Of a stretch of DNA of 64,000 bases, positions 8,540 to 16,603 are shown piece after piece. A program made the translations under genes and the position numbers. The stretch spans positions 30,715 to 94,714 of the forward strand of contig NZ_JARGER010000034.1 of assembly GCF_029210375.1 (NCBI RefSeq), given 5' to 3'. The notes under the pieces were generated by a model. That model was given only the letters and a program-made list of their open reading frames with translations. It had not been told where the DNA came from and searched no databases. Numbering within the stretch: position 1 is the first letter of the stretch; every line of letters begins with the position of its first letter. This DNA is from Nocardioides sp. YIM 152315 (GTDB taxonomy: Bacteria; Actinomycetota; Actinomycetes; Propionibacteriales; Nocardioidaceae).

Positions 8540-10129
8540 TCAGCCGAGCGGGCGGTAGCGGCCGCTCGCGCCGTCGCGCACCAGCACGCTCGCCTCGAGT
8601 GCGGTGTCGACCTCGCGCTTGACCACCTTGCTGGTGGGGGTGCGGGGCAGCGCCTCGACCAGGCGCAGGTAGCGGGGCACCCACTTGGTGCCGAGGTCGG
8701 GCTGGGCGTCGAGGAACCGCGCGAACGCGTCGGCGTCGAACTCCGCGCCGGGGACGAGCTCGGCCACGGCGAGCACCGCGTCGCCCACGGCCTCGTCGGG
8801 GACCCCGAGCACGGCCACCGCCGAGAACGCCGGGAACCGGCCGAGGAGCCGCTCGACCGGCGCGATCGCGATGTTCTCCCCGTCCACCCGCAGCCAGTCG
8901 CCCGCGCGGCCGGCGAAGTAGAAGAACCCCTCGGCGTCCCGGTAGGCGAGGTCGCCGGACCACACCCACCCCTGTCGAAGCCGCTTCGCCTCGGCCTCGG
9001 GGTTGTTCCAGTAGCCCTCGAAGAGCGGGGCGCCGAGCTTGTTCACGATCTCGCCGACCGCCTGCTCGGCGTTGAGCAGCCGACCGGCGTCGTCGAACCG
9101 GGCCGGCGGGCACTCCGCCAGCGTCTCCGGGTCGACGACCACGATGCCCTCGGGTGCCACGCCCAGGGAGCCGGCCGGGGTGGCGGGGGTGCGGTTGATC
9201 CGGATCTCGCCCTCGCTGGACCCGAAGGAGTCGACCACCTGGCAGCCGAACCGACGGGAGAACGCCGCGATGTCGCGCTCGGAGGCCTCGTTGCCGAAGG
9301 CGATCCGCAGCGGGTTGTCGGCGTCGTCGGGCTGCTCGGGGGTCGCCAGCACGTAGTTGAGGGGCTTGCCGACGTAGTTGAAGAACGTCACGCCGTGACG
9401 TCGCACGTCGGGCAGCCACCCCGACGCCGAGAAGCGACGCCGCAGCACGATCGTGCCGCCGGTGCGCACCGCCGGCGCGATGCCGGCCTGGATCGCGTTG
9501 GAGTGGAACATCGGCATCACGACGTAGAAGACGTCCGCGGAGGTCAGCGACCGCCGCTCGGCCTGCTGCACCGCGATCCGGCCCATCCGCGCCTGCGTGC
9601 AGACGACCGCCTTCGGCGCCGACGTGGTGCCGCTGGTGAAGATCAGGGAGTACGCCGTGGCCGGGTCGACCATCTCGGCGCGCGCCACGTCGACCGGCGT
9701 CGCGGCGGCGAGCCGCTCGGCGTACCCGGCGTCGTCGACGTGGAGGACGCGGTCGTCGGGCACGCCGGTCTCGAGCCCGTCGACCAGCGCGCGGCGGCTG
9801 TCGTCGACGACCAGCACCTGGCACTCGGTGAAGGTGATGTCGCGCGCCAGGTCGGGGCCGCGGCGGGTGGGGTTGATGCCGACCGCGGTGGCGCCGGCGA
9901 CCGCGGCCGCCAGCCACCAGAAGAGGTGCTCGGCGGTGTTCTCCAGGGCCAGGCCGACATGCCAGGGTCCGTCGACGCGCAGCTCGTCGAGCAGTCCGGC
10001 CCGCCGTCGCGCCTCGCCGACCACCTCTCGCCAGCTCCAGGTGCGCTCCTCGAACCAGACTGCCGGCGCGTCGTCCTCGGCCCGGTCGGCAACCAGCCGA
10101 GCGAAGGTCGGCTCTTCCCCGCCGCTCAT
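8540..10129 (-). CDS. fadD17: Acyl-CoA synthetase, FadD17-like
   Basis: 529 residues of the ANL superfamily. The AMP/phosphate loop is LIFTSGTTSAPKAVV, followed by DSFGSSEGE, the hinge segment FAGRAGDWLRVDGENI and a C-terminal lysine region (PTSKVVKRE). It resembles mycobacterial FadD17 over its length, including MPLFHSN-type and FNYVGKPLNYVLATPE motifs. FadD17 and FadD19 relatives activate sterol side chains as CoA thioesters. The ATG at 10129 overlaps the upstream gene's stop by 4 bases; an in-frame start at 10198 lies inside that gene and was rejected. It is the distal gene of the kshA-led operon. Confidence 0.85.
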   Translation of the reverse strand: MSGGEEPTFARLVADRAEDDAPAVWFEERTWSWREVVGEARRRAGLLDELRVDGPWHVGLALENTAEHLFWWLAAAVAGATAVGINPTRRGPDLARDITFTECQVLVVDDSRRALVDGLETGVPDDRVLHVDDAGYAERLAAATPVDVARAEMVDPATAYSLIFTSGTTSAPKAVVCTQARMGRIAVQQAERRSLTSADVFYVVMPMFHSNAIQAGIAPAVRTGGTIVLRRRFSASGWLPDVRRHGVTFFNYVGKPLNYVLATPEQPDDADNPLRIAFGNEASERDIAAFSRRFGCQVVDSFGSSEGEIRINRTPATPAGSLGVAPEGIVVVDPETLAECPPARFDDAGRLLNAEQAVGEIVNKLGAPLFEGYWNNPEAEAKRLRQGWVWSGDLAYRDAEGFFYFAGRAGDWLRVDGENIAIAPVERLLGRFPAFSAVAVLGVPDEAVGDAVLAVAELVPGAEFDADAFARFLDAQPDLGTKWVPRYLRLVEALPRTPTSKVVKREVDTALEASVLVRDGASGRYRPLG

Positions 10130-10536
10130 GCCGGTCGCAGCACGGCGACGTCGCCGAGGGAGATCCGGATCTCGAACCACCGGCGCGCGATCCGCCACCC
10201 GGCGTCGGTGCGCACCCAGCGATCGTCGTAGTCACCCATGCACTCGAAGAACGACCCGCTCATCGGACCGGCGCCCTGGTGGTGGACGCGGCCGTAGGTC
10301 AGCGAACGCGCCTCGTGCTCGGCGACCGAGACGCGGTGGTCGCCGAGCAGGTGCTGGGTCGGCCCGACGCCGCCGAGGTGGTCCTGCATGCGGCGTACGA
10401 CGGCCTCGGGGCCTCGCGCGCCGTAGGCGACGCAGTCGTCGGTGAGCAGCGAGGCGATCGTCTCCCAGTCACGGGTGTCGGTCGCCGCGGCGAACTCGGC
10501 CAGCAGCTCGACGATGGCAGTGCGGTCGTCGCTCAT
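10126..10536 (-). CDS. SnoaL-like / NTF2-fold protein (downstream copy)
   Basis: 136 residues. An alpha+beta cone fold is suggested by the helical start (AIVELLAEFAAATDTRDWE) and the repeated strands ending in GWRIARRWFEIRI. NTF2-fold proteins include ketosteroid isomerase, limonene epoxide hydrolase and SnoaL cyclases. No catalytic pair could be assigned with confidence. It is tightly coupled (4-base overlaps) to fadD17 downstream and to a second NTF2-like gene upstream. The two may form a heteromer or act as a steroid hydratase/isomerase; that is inference. Confidence 0.7.
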   Translation of the reverse strand: MSDDRTAIVELLAEFAAATDTRDWETIASLLTDDCVAYGARGPEAVVRRMQDHLGGVGPTQHLLGDHRVSVAEHEARSLTYGRVHHQGAGPMSGSFFECMGDYDDRWVRTDAGWRIARRWFEIRISLGDVAVLRPA

Positions 10537-11039
10537 GCGCGCTCCCCGCGCGCGCCCGCGCGGAGCAGGGCAGGGGACTCCGGGCGCCCGTCCAGCACCC
10601 GGCTGGTGCGCACGGTGGTCCGCCAGCCCGCCGGCGTACGTCGGAGCTGCCAGTGGTGGGCGGTGGCCCGACGCACCCGGAAGCCCTCGTCGGTGTTGAC
10701 GACCATCAGCGAGTGGCACACCGCCACCGCGTCGTTGCCGTCGAGGGTCACCCGTGCCGGCCCGAGGAAGTGGGCACAGCCGCCCGAGATCCAGCCCTGG
10801 TGGGCCGAGGACTCGACCATCTGCCGGATCGCCGCGGATCCGTCGAGGTAGACCTCGTCGACGTCGTAGATGCCGTCGTCGGTCCACAGCGCGGCCACGT
10901 CGTCCGCCGCGCCGCCGTCGACCAGCGGGCCGTAGCCCGTGATCAGGCGGAGGATCTCGCGCTCGTCCTCGAGCTCGCGCAGCCGCCCCTCGAGCGCCTC
11001 GAGTCGCGCCGCGACGTCCGGTCCGGTCGGGTCGCTCAT
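10533..11039 (-). CDS. SnoaL-like / NTF2-fold protein with N-terminal coiled coil (upstream copy)
   Basis: 168 residues. Residues 8-30 (ARLEALEGRLRELEDEREIL) form a predicted coiled coil, then an NTF2-like domain with GAADDVAALWTDDGIYDVDE and a C-terminal strand set GWRTTVRTSRVLDG. This layout is common in SnoaL proteins near FadD and KSH genes. It overlaps its neighbours on both sides by 4 bases. The function is unassigned beyond the fold. Confidence 0.7.
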   Translation of the reverse strand: MSDPTGPDVAARLEALEGRLRELEDEREILRLITGYGPLVDGGAADDVAALWTDDGIYDVDEVYLDGSAAIRQMVESSAHQGWISGGCAHFLGPARVTLDGNDAVAVCHSLMVVNTDEGFRVRRATAHHWQLRRTPAGWRTTVRTSRVLDGRPESPALLRAGARGERA

Positions 11040-11917
11040 CCGATCTCCTCGCCGAGGACGGCCAGCGCCTCGAGCTGCTCACAGTAGTGGTCGACGGACT
11101 CGGCGTGCACCGCGGCGCTCACCAGCGTGGCGCCGGATGCCCGCACCCGTCCCATCCGACGGATCGTGCCGTCGCGGTCCCCGATGGGGTCGACGGGGCG
11201 GCCAGGGGAGAGGACGACCTCGAACCCGGCGGGTACCTCGCTGCGCCCGAGCAGGTCGGCGAGCGCGTCGAGGCCGAGGCCGAAGGGGACCCATCCGTCA
11301 CCGAGCTCGACGGCCCGGCGCAGCGATCGCGGCGTCCGACCGCCGATCCACAGCGGCACCCGCTCCTGGACGGCGTGCGGCTCCACGACGAGGTCGGAGA
11401 AGGCGAAGTGCGACCCGGCGTAGCTCGGCGTACGCCGTCCCAGCGACGCGCGCAGCGCGGCGAGCGCGTCGTCGGCGACCTCGCCGCGGCCCTCGAACGT
11501 CGCGCCGAGCAGCTCGAACTCCTCGCGGAGCGAGCCGACGCCGAGTCCCAGCACGAGCCGGCCGGCGCTGACCCGGTCGAGGGTGCCGTAGCGCTTCGCG
11601 ATCTCGAGGGGATGGTGGTAGCCGAGCACCAGCACCTGCGTGGCGAGCCGGATCCGCTCGGTGCGGGCGGCGAGGTAGCCGAGGGTCGCGAGGGGGTCCC
11701 AGTACGTGGCGCCCCGCTCGGCCGCGACCGTGGTAGGCACCGCGACGTGCTCGCTGCAGGTCAGGTGGTGGAAGCCCAGCCGGTCGGCAGCCTGCGCCAC
11801 CTGTGCGAGCTCGGCGATGCCGGCGCCGTCCTCCCACGCAGCGTGGGCGCCGGGGTTGGCGGTGACGATCGGGCTGACGACGCCGATCCTCAGGGAGGGC
11901 GTCTCCACGCCGGTCAC
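11036..11917 (-). CDS. Luciferase-like (LLM-class, F420-dependent) oxidoreductase
   Basis: 293 residues. The bacterial luciferase TIM barrel is recognisable from HHLTCSEHVAVP, ATYWDPLATLGYLAARTERI, GYHHPLEIAKRYGTLD and GRLVLGLGVGSLREEFELLG. The last two are typical of the F420-binding LLM subgroup. It would reduce or oxygenate a hydrophobic substrate using F420H2 or FMNH2. It sits mid-operon between NTF2-like and SDR genes of the kshA transcript, suggesting a steroid intermediate as substrate (inference). Start GTG 11917 overlaps the SDR stop by 4 bases. Confidence 0.8.
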   Translation of the reverse strand: MTGVETPSLRIGVVSPIVTANPGAHAAWEDGAGIAELAQVAQAADRLGFHHLTCSEHVAVPTTVAAERGATYWDPLATLGYLAARTERIRLATQVLVLGYHHPLEIAKRYGTLDRVSAGRLVLGLGVGSLREEFELLGATFEGRGEVADDALAALRASLGRRTPSYAGSHFAFSDLVVEPHAVQERVPLWIGGRTPRSLRRAVELGDGWVPFGLGLDALADLLGRSEVPAGFEVVLSPGRPVDPIGDRDGTIRRMGRVRASGATLVSAAVHAESVDHYCEQLEALAVLGEEIG

Positions 11918-12711
11918 TTCGACGCCGGGGGCAGCAGCCGCTGCGACGCCTCGTGGGCGCCGAGGACGAGCCGGGCCCGGTCGGTGCCGCTGCGGACCTC
12001 CACCGCCTTCGCGTTGCCCGCGGCGACCTGGACGGGTCCGTCCCCGAGGGCGGCGAGGGCCTGGCGGGCGACGTCGTCGGGCTCGGAGACGTGGAGGCCG
12101 GGGAGGTCGAAGGACAGCCCGGCGCGCTCCATCGCCGGCGTCCGGGTCACGCCGAGCACGAACTCCAGCACGTCGACGTCGTGGTCGCGCATCTCCACCC
12201 AGAGCCCCTCGGCGAAGATCCGGCAGAACGCCTTGACCGCGGCGTAGATCGAGATCTGTGCCGAGCCCAGGAAGCCCGCGAGCGAGCCCACCAGCAGCAG
12301 GCCGCCGCGACGGCGCTCCTTCATCGGCTCCCCGAAGTGCCGCACGAGCGCAAGCTGGGCGGTGATGTTGAGGTCGATGACCTGCTGGAAGCGGTCGAGG
12401 TCGCCGGTGACGAACTCGTGGCCGTAGGTGTTGGCGCCGGCGTTGAAGACCAGCAGCCCGACCTCGAGCCCGTCGGTGACCTCGGCGATGCGCTTGAGGG
12501 CGTCGACGTCGGTCAGGTCGACGGCGAGGGTGCGCACCTCGGCGCCCAGCGCTCGCGCGGCCGCCGCCGTCTCCTCGAGCGGCTCGGGCTTGCGTGCGAG
12601 CAGCACCAGGTTCAGCCCGGCGCTCGCGAGCTGGGTGGCGAACGATGCCCCGACCCCCTCGGAGCCGCCGGCGATCACCGCCCAGGGTCCGTGGCGTTCG
12701 ACGTCGATCAC
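11914..12711 (-). CDS. Short-chain dehydrogenase/reductase
   Basis: 265 residues, classical SDR. The cofactor loop is AVIAGGSEGVGASFA, followed by LLVFNAGAN, catalytic Ser in LLVGSLAGFLGS and YxxxK in SIYAAVKAF. The aspartate after the second strand is replaced by Arg-Lys (LLARKPEP), favouring NADP(H). Start GTG 12711 overlaps the stop of the 106-residue gene by 4 bases. It is part of the kshA operon and probably acts on a steroid hydroxyl or ketone, but the substrate is not readable. Confidence 0.8.
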   Translation of the reverse strand: MIDVERHGPWAVIAGGSEGVGASFATQLASAGLNLVLLARKPEPLEETAAAARALGAEVRTLAVDLTDVDALKRIAEVTDGLEVGLLVFNAGANTYGHEFVTGDLDRFQQVIDLNITAQLALVRHFGEPMKERRRGGLLLVGSLAGFLGSAQISIYAAVKAFCRIFAEGLWVEMRDHDVDVLEFVLGVTRTPAMERAGLSFDLPGLHVSEPDDVARQALAALGDGPVQVAAGNAKAVEVRSGTDRARLVLGAHEASQRLLPPASK

Positions 12712-13028
12712 GCGTGGGTCACCTCGTGCTCGGGATTCTCGGGGTTGGTCGGGAGCGGGTCGTCGTCCTGCACGGGGAGCTCCCCGCGCACGGCCGCGGC
12801 CCGGATGCTCTCGCGCAGTGCCTGGCAGCCGGGGAAGGCCGCGCTGTTCGGGCCCGAACCGGGGCTCGAGGCGCGGCGCTCGAGGCAGCGCTGCACGGCG
12901 TCGTCGTGCCACTGCACGCTGGTCTGCTCCCAGCTGCTCTTGCGCGCCTCGACCCCGGCCCCGCACGTCGTACAGACGACCGGCGTCATCGGACCGTCGG
13001 CCAGACGGTTGTCGGGGCGGACCGCCAT
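12708..13028 (-). CDS. Small CxxC protein encoded directly after kshA (unknown function)
   Basis: 106 residues. Near the N-terminus it has VVCTTCGAGVEARKSSWEQT, a CxxC that could bind zinc or iron. Further cysteines occur in VQRCLERR and FPGCQALRESI. Its ATG shares one base with the kshA stop, so the two are translationally coupled. I do not recognise a named family. The four conserved-looking cysteines beside a Rieske oxygenase suggest a metal-site or assembly helper, which is inference. It is not a plant-type or bacterial ferredoxin, since the cysteine spacing fits neither. Confidence 0.65.
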   Translation of the reverse strand: MAVRPDNRLADGPMTPVVCTTCGAGVEARKSSWEQTSVQWHDDAVQRCLERRASSPGSGPNSAAFPGCQALRESIRAAAVRGELPVQDDDPLPTNPENPEHEVTHA

Positions 13029-14185
13029 CAGACCGGCTGACCGCTCGCGTCGGCGCTCTTGCGGGCGAGGTTGTCCTCGACCTCCTGGCGCCAGGCCTCG
13101 TTGGGACGGGTGGTGTCGATCTCGAACTCGAAGCGCTCGGTCATCTCGGGCGTCACGTCCGCGGCGTCGACGTAGAACTGCTCGTACCAGCGACGCAGCT
13201 GGTAGACCGGCCCGTCCTCCTCGCACAGCAGCGGGTTGTCGATCCGGGCCTTGTTCTTCCAGATCTGCACGTCCTGCTCGAAGCCGAGCCGGATGAAGTC
13301 GCCCTGCTTGCGGGCCATCGCCTCGGCCTGCTCGTCGTCGACGCCCGGCTGCTTCTTGACGATGACGCCGTACTGGAGCACGAAGGAGTTGTTGTCGATC
13401 GGGTAGTGGCAGTTGATCAGCACGCTCGGGACGTCGTGGTCCTCGTAGTGGTAGACGAGGTCGTCGATCATGAAGGACGGACCGTGGTACGACGCGACCG
13501 AGCTGTTGCCCAGCGTCACCGGCGCGCCACCGCCGTCCCGCTTCGGCCGGATGTCCTCGCGGCCCACGCCCTTCATGTACTGCGTGGCGGTGTGGCCCTC
13601 GAAGACGTTCGAGAAGTACGTCGGGAAGGAGTAGTGGACGTAGAAGAAGTGCGCCATGTCGACGACGTTGTCGACGATCTCGCGGCAGTTGGCGCCCTCG
13701 ATCGTGGTGGAGTACCAGACCCAGTCGGTCCACTCCGGGTCGGCGTACCCCGCGATGCGGGGGATCGTGACGTCCTCCGGCGGCGGCTTGCCCTCCGGGT
13801 CGTTCCAGACGAAGAGCATGCCGTCCTGGATCAGCGTCGGCCAGGCCTGGGTGCGGGCGCGCAGCGGGACGCGCCGGGCGTACGGGATCTGCTTGCAGCG
13901 GCCGTCGCCGCCCCAGCGCCAGTCGTGGAATGGGCACGCGATCTCGTTGCCCTTGACGGTGCCCTGCGAGAGGTCGCCGCCCATGTGGCGGCAGTAGGCG
14001 TCGAGCACGCTGACCTTGCCGTCCTCGCCCGCGAAGACCACGAGCTTCTGGCCGAAGGCGTTGACCTGGTGCGGCTTGCCGTCACAGAAGTCCCGCTCGA
14101 GGCCGAGGCAGTGCCAGCCCCGCGCGAACCTCGTGGGGGCGGCCTCCGCCTCGATCTGGCGGACCTCGTCCTTGGCGACGCTCAT
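13028..14185 (-). CDS. kshA: 3-ketosteroid 9-alpha-hydroxylase, oxygenase subunit
   Basis: 385 residues, the usual KshA length. The Rieske [2Fe-2S] site is Cys65-His67 (YCRHMGGDLSQG) and Cys84-His87 (ACPFHDWRWGGDGRC). The mononuclear iron site is DNVVDMAHFFYVHYSFPTYF, with the Asp-His-His pattern. The stretches ILINCHYP-like and YQLRRWYEQFYVD are KshA hallmarks. With KshB it hydroxylates C9 of androstenedione/androstadienedione, opening ring B together with KstD. ATG 14185 has GGAGGAG just upstream. It leads a seven-gene minus-strand operon down to fadD17 and diverges from hsaA. Confidence 0.95.
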   Translation of the reverse strand: MSVAKDEVRQIEAEAAPTRFARGWHCLGLERDFCDGKPHQVNAFGQKLVVFAGEDGKVSVLDAYCRHMGGDLSQGTVKGNEIACPFHDWRWGGDGRCKQIPYARRVPLRARTQAWPTLIQDGMLFVWNDPEGKPPPEDVTIPRIAGYADPEWTDWVWYSTTIEGANCREIVDNVVDMAHFFYVHYSFPTYFSNVFEGHTATQYMKGVGREDIRPKRDGGGAPVTLGNSSVASYHGPSFMIDDLVYHYEDHDVPSVLINCHYPIDNNSFVLQYGVIVKKQPGVDDEQAEAMARKQGDFIRLGFEQDVQIWKNKARIDNPLLCEEDGPVYQLRRWYEQFYVDAADVTPEMTERFEFEIDTTRPNEAWRQEVEDNLARKSADASGQPV

Positions 14186-14294
14186 CTGCTCCTCCGTTCC
14201 TGCATCCGGCGGGCGGTCTCGACGGGCCTCCGGCCGACGGTGTTCCGGGCGTTGCGGCGAGTCTCGGCCTCCGCGCCGCGCCGGGAGCGGTGCG

Positions 14295-14311
14295 GTCCCA
14301 CTCAGCGGAAG
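14295..14311. promoter_or_regulatory. Degenerate steroid-island palindrome in kshA-hsaA divergent promoter
   Basis: GTCCCACTCAGCGGAAG lies between kshA (start 14185) and hsaA (start 14355). It keeps the TCCC...CGGA frame of the consensus but carries CT-S-AG at the centre, as do the copies at 17194 and 36167. It could serve both directions. Confidence 0.35.
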
Positions 14312-14354
14312 GTCGCGGATCGTCGCGCGGATCGGGAGGCGCATCCTCGCAGGC

Positions 14355-15533
14355 ATGACCACCCCCGCCCAGACCGACACGGTGCTCGACCGCGTGCGTC
14401 CGCTGCTGCCGACGATCGCCGGGCGGGCCGCCGAGGCCGACGAGACCCGCCGGGTGCCGGAGCCGACGATCGCCGAGCTCACCGCCGCGGGTGTCTTCCG
14501 CATGCTCCAGCCGAAGCGGTACGGCGGAGCCGAGGCGCACCCGGTCGAGTTCTTCGAGGTCGTGCGTGCACTCTCCGGTGCCTGCGGCTCGACGGGCTGG
14601 GTCGCCTCGGTGCTCGGGGTGCATCCCTGGCAGGTGGCGCTCTTCGAGGAGCAGGCCCAGGACGAGGTCTGGTCGGCGGACCCCGACGTCCTGATCTCCT
14701 CGGCGTACGCGCCGATCGGCCGGCTGGTGCGTGAGGGCGGCGCCTACCGGCTGAGCGGACGCTGGAGCTTCTCCTCGGGCTGCGACCACGCCGGCTGGGC
14801 GCTGCTCGGCGCGCTGGCGCCGCCGGAGGCCGGCGGCCACCCGGAGTTCGTCACCCTGCTCGTCCCGCGCCGCGACTACCGGGTGATCGACGTGTGGGAC
14901 ACCGTCGGGCTGCGCGGCACCGGAAGCAACGACGTCGAGGTCGACGACGCGCTCGTGCCGGCGCACCGGGTGCTGCGCAACGCCGAGCACAGCCGGCTCA
15001 CCGGGCCGGGCCAGCAGGTCAATCCCGGGCCGCTCTACCGCATCCCGTTCGGCGCGGTCTTCAGCAGCGCCATCACCTCCCCGATCGTCGGTGCGGTCGC
15101 TGGCTGCCTGGACGACTACGTCGCCGCCATGCAGCACCGGACCCGCGGCAGCCTCGGCGGCGGCCGGTTCGCCGAGGACCAGTTCGCGCAGGTCGCGCTG
15201 GCGCGCGCGGCCAGCGAGGTGGATGCCGCCGTCCTCCAGATGGAGCGGAACCTGCGCGAGCTGGTCACCTGCGCGACGGACGGGGAGATCCCCTTCGAGC
15301 TGCGGCTGCGCACGCGGCGCGACCAGGTGCGGGCGACCGAGCGAACCCTCGAGGCGGTCGACCTGCTGTTCAAGACCGCGGGCGGTCACTCCCTGCGCCG
15401 GGGCAACACCATCGAGCGAGCCTGGCGCGACGCCCACGCAGGCTCGGTGCACGTCGCTAACGACGTCGAGCGCGCGCTGGCGTCCTACGGCCGCGGGCTC
15501 TTCGGGCTCGACGTCGAGGAGACGCTCCTGTGA
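14355..15533 (+). CDS. hsaA: 3-HSA 4-hydroxylase oxygenase component (flavin-dependent)
   Basis: 392 residues, acyl-CoA-dehydrogenase-fold flavin monooxygenase. Compared from memory with mycobacterial HsaA it shares ACGSTGWVASVLGVHPW, SSGCDHAGW, the DTVGLRGTGSNDVEV motif, FELRLRTRRDQVRAT and the C-terminal WRDAHAGSVHVANDVERA. HsaA uses FMNH2 from HsaB to hydroxylate the phenolic ring of 3-HSA, giving the catechol DHSA. A second copy is at 20948; this one has the more HsaA-like C-terminus. It is transcribed divergently from kshA and followed by the iclR gene. Confidence 0.85.
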   Translation: MTTPAQTDTVLDRVRPLLPTIAGRAAEADETRRVPEPTIAELTAAGVFRMLQPKRYGGAEAHPVEFFEVVRALSGACGSTGWVASVLGVHPWQVALFEEQAQDEVWSADPDVLISSAYAPIGRLVREGGAYRLSGRWSFSSGCDHAGWALLGALAPPEAGGHPEFVTLLVPRRDYRVIDVWDTVGLRGTGSNDVEVDDALVPAHRVLRNAEHSRLTGPGQQVNPGPLYRIPFGAVFSSAITSPIVGAVAGCLDDYVAAMQHRTRGSLGGGRFAEDQFAQVALARAASEVDAAVLQMERNLRELVTCATDGEIPFELRLRTRRDQVRATERTLEAVDLLFKTAGGHSLRRGNTIERAWRDAHAGSVHVANDVERALASYGRGLFGLDVEETLL

Positions 15534-15539
15534 CGCGCG

Positions 15540-15634
15540 GCCGTCATCGAGCAGAATGAATTTCAGATTCCGTCTTCCCCTCGCGCTGATCGACGGATAG
15601 TGTGGCGTCCGCCGTCATCTAGAATTCGTTTCAG
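15540..15634 (+). promoter_or_regulatory. Imperfect direct repeats in the iclR promoter
   Basis: A block starting GCCGTCATC and ending TTTCAG occurs at 15540-15566 and again at 15611-15634, with AGAAT in both. GAATTTCAGATTC (15558-15570) is near-palindromic. The region is AT-richer than its surroundings and lies just before the iclR ribosome-binding site, so these are candidate autoregulatory sites. Confidence 0.4.
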
Positions 15635-15653
15635 TTTTGCTCCGGAGGATGCC

Positions 15654-16460
15654 ATGACCGTCGCCCGTGTCGAGACACCCGACCGCCAGGATGTCCCGGT
15701 GTCGATGGTCGAGCGGATGACCCTCATCCTCGACGCGTTCCCCGGGCCGTCCGCCCGGCTCACGCTCGAGGACGTCGCCCGGATCACCCACCTCCCGCGC
15801 TCCACCGCCCACCGCATCCTCGACCAGCTGCTGAAGGTGAGCTGGCTGGAGCACTCGAGCTTCGGCTACAGCCTCGGGCCGCGCGCGCTCCACCTCGGCG
15901 GCGTCGCCGACGACACCTCCGAACTGCGCGCGGTCGCCTCCACCCACCTGCACACCCTGATGCTGCGCACCGGGCTGACGGTGCACCTCGGGGTGCTCGA
16001 CGAGGGCCGGATCCACTACCTCGACAAGATCGGCGCTCGCTTCGCGACCTCCGTCCCCTCGAGGGTCGGCGGATACGCGCCCGCGCACTGCACCGCCCTG
16101 GGTCGCGCGATGCTCGCGTGGCTGCCACCCGAGGAGGTCGACGAGCGGGTGGGGGAGGACCTGCGCGCGATGACCGGCAACACCGTGGCCGATCGCCGCG
16201 CCCTGCACCACGAGCTCACCCGCGTGCGCGGCCGGCACGGCATCGCGCTCGAGCGCAGCGAGTGCTTCGACGACATCGCCTGCGTGGCCGCCGCGATCCG
16301 CGCTCCGGAGGGCCCGATCGGGGCGATCTCGCTGGTCGGCGACTCGAGCACGCCGCTGGAGCGCGTCGCCCCGCTCGTCCTGGACGCGGCACGACAGGTC
16401 ACGCTCGAGCTCTTCCCTGACTTCGACAGCCGCCGGGGCCGGGCGCTGCGGTCGGTCTGA
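15654..16460 (+). CDS. IclR-family transcriptional regulator
   Basis: 268 residues. The N-terminal winged helix (VERMTLILDAFPG, LEDVARITHLPRSTAHRILD) spans about 15-80, and the IclR effector domain follows (GYAPAHCTALGRAMLAWLP, GIALERSECFDDIACVAAAI). TCCGGAGGAT supplies the ribosome-binding site for ATG 15654. IclR proteins bind aromatic or acid effectors and control adjacent catabolic operons. Its position inside the steroid island makes it one of two candidate readers of the shared palindrome; the other is the TetR at 33816. Direct repeats in its own promoter suggest autoregulation. Confidence 0.88.
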   Translation: MTVARVETPDRQDVPVSMVERMTLILDAFPGPSARLTLEDVARITHLPRSTAHRILDQLLKVSWLEHSSFGYSLGPRALHLGGVADDTSELRAVASTHLHTLMLRTGLTVHLGVLDEGRIHYLDKIGARFATSVPSRVGGYAPAHCTALGRAMLAWLPPEEVDERVGEDLRAMTGNTVADRRALHHELTRVRGRHGIALERSECFDDIACVAAAIRAPEGPIGAISLVGDSSTPLERVAPLVLDAARQVTLELFPDFDSRRGRALRSV

Positions 16461-16498
16461 CCCGGCCGGTCCACCCGGTGACGCCTGCCCGCCCGGGT

Positions 16499-16513
16499 CC
16501 GCCGCTCCGGCGG
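16499..16513 (+). terminator. Weak hairpin after iclR
   Basis: CCGCCG-CTC-CGGCGG forms a 6-bp stem with a 3-base loop, 38 bases after the iclR stop, followed by TTCTCG without a clear T run. It lies between the convergent iclR and hsaB genes. Confidence 0.3.
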
Positions 16514-16603
16514 TTCTCGCCGTCGTGGGCGGTCAGCCCCTCACCGCCGGCGTTGCCTGTCGATCGCAACCACGATCCGACCCGCCGTGCCCGTCCCGGC
16601 GTC

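Noticed and set aside
8540..10198. Longer start for fadD17 at 10198
   Set aside because: It would add 23 Arg-rich residues inside the upstream NTF2-like gene; ATG 10129 gives the operon's usual 4-base overlap and the family N-terminus.
16471..16486. CACCCGGTGACGCC as another steroid-island palindrome
   Set aside because: Only one half fits the consensus, and it lies downstream of two convergent genes, not in a promoter.
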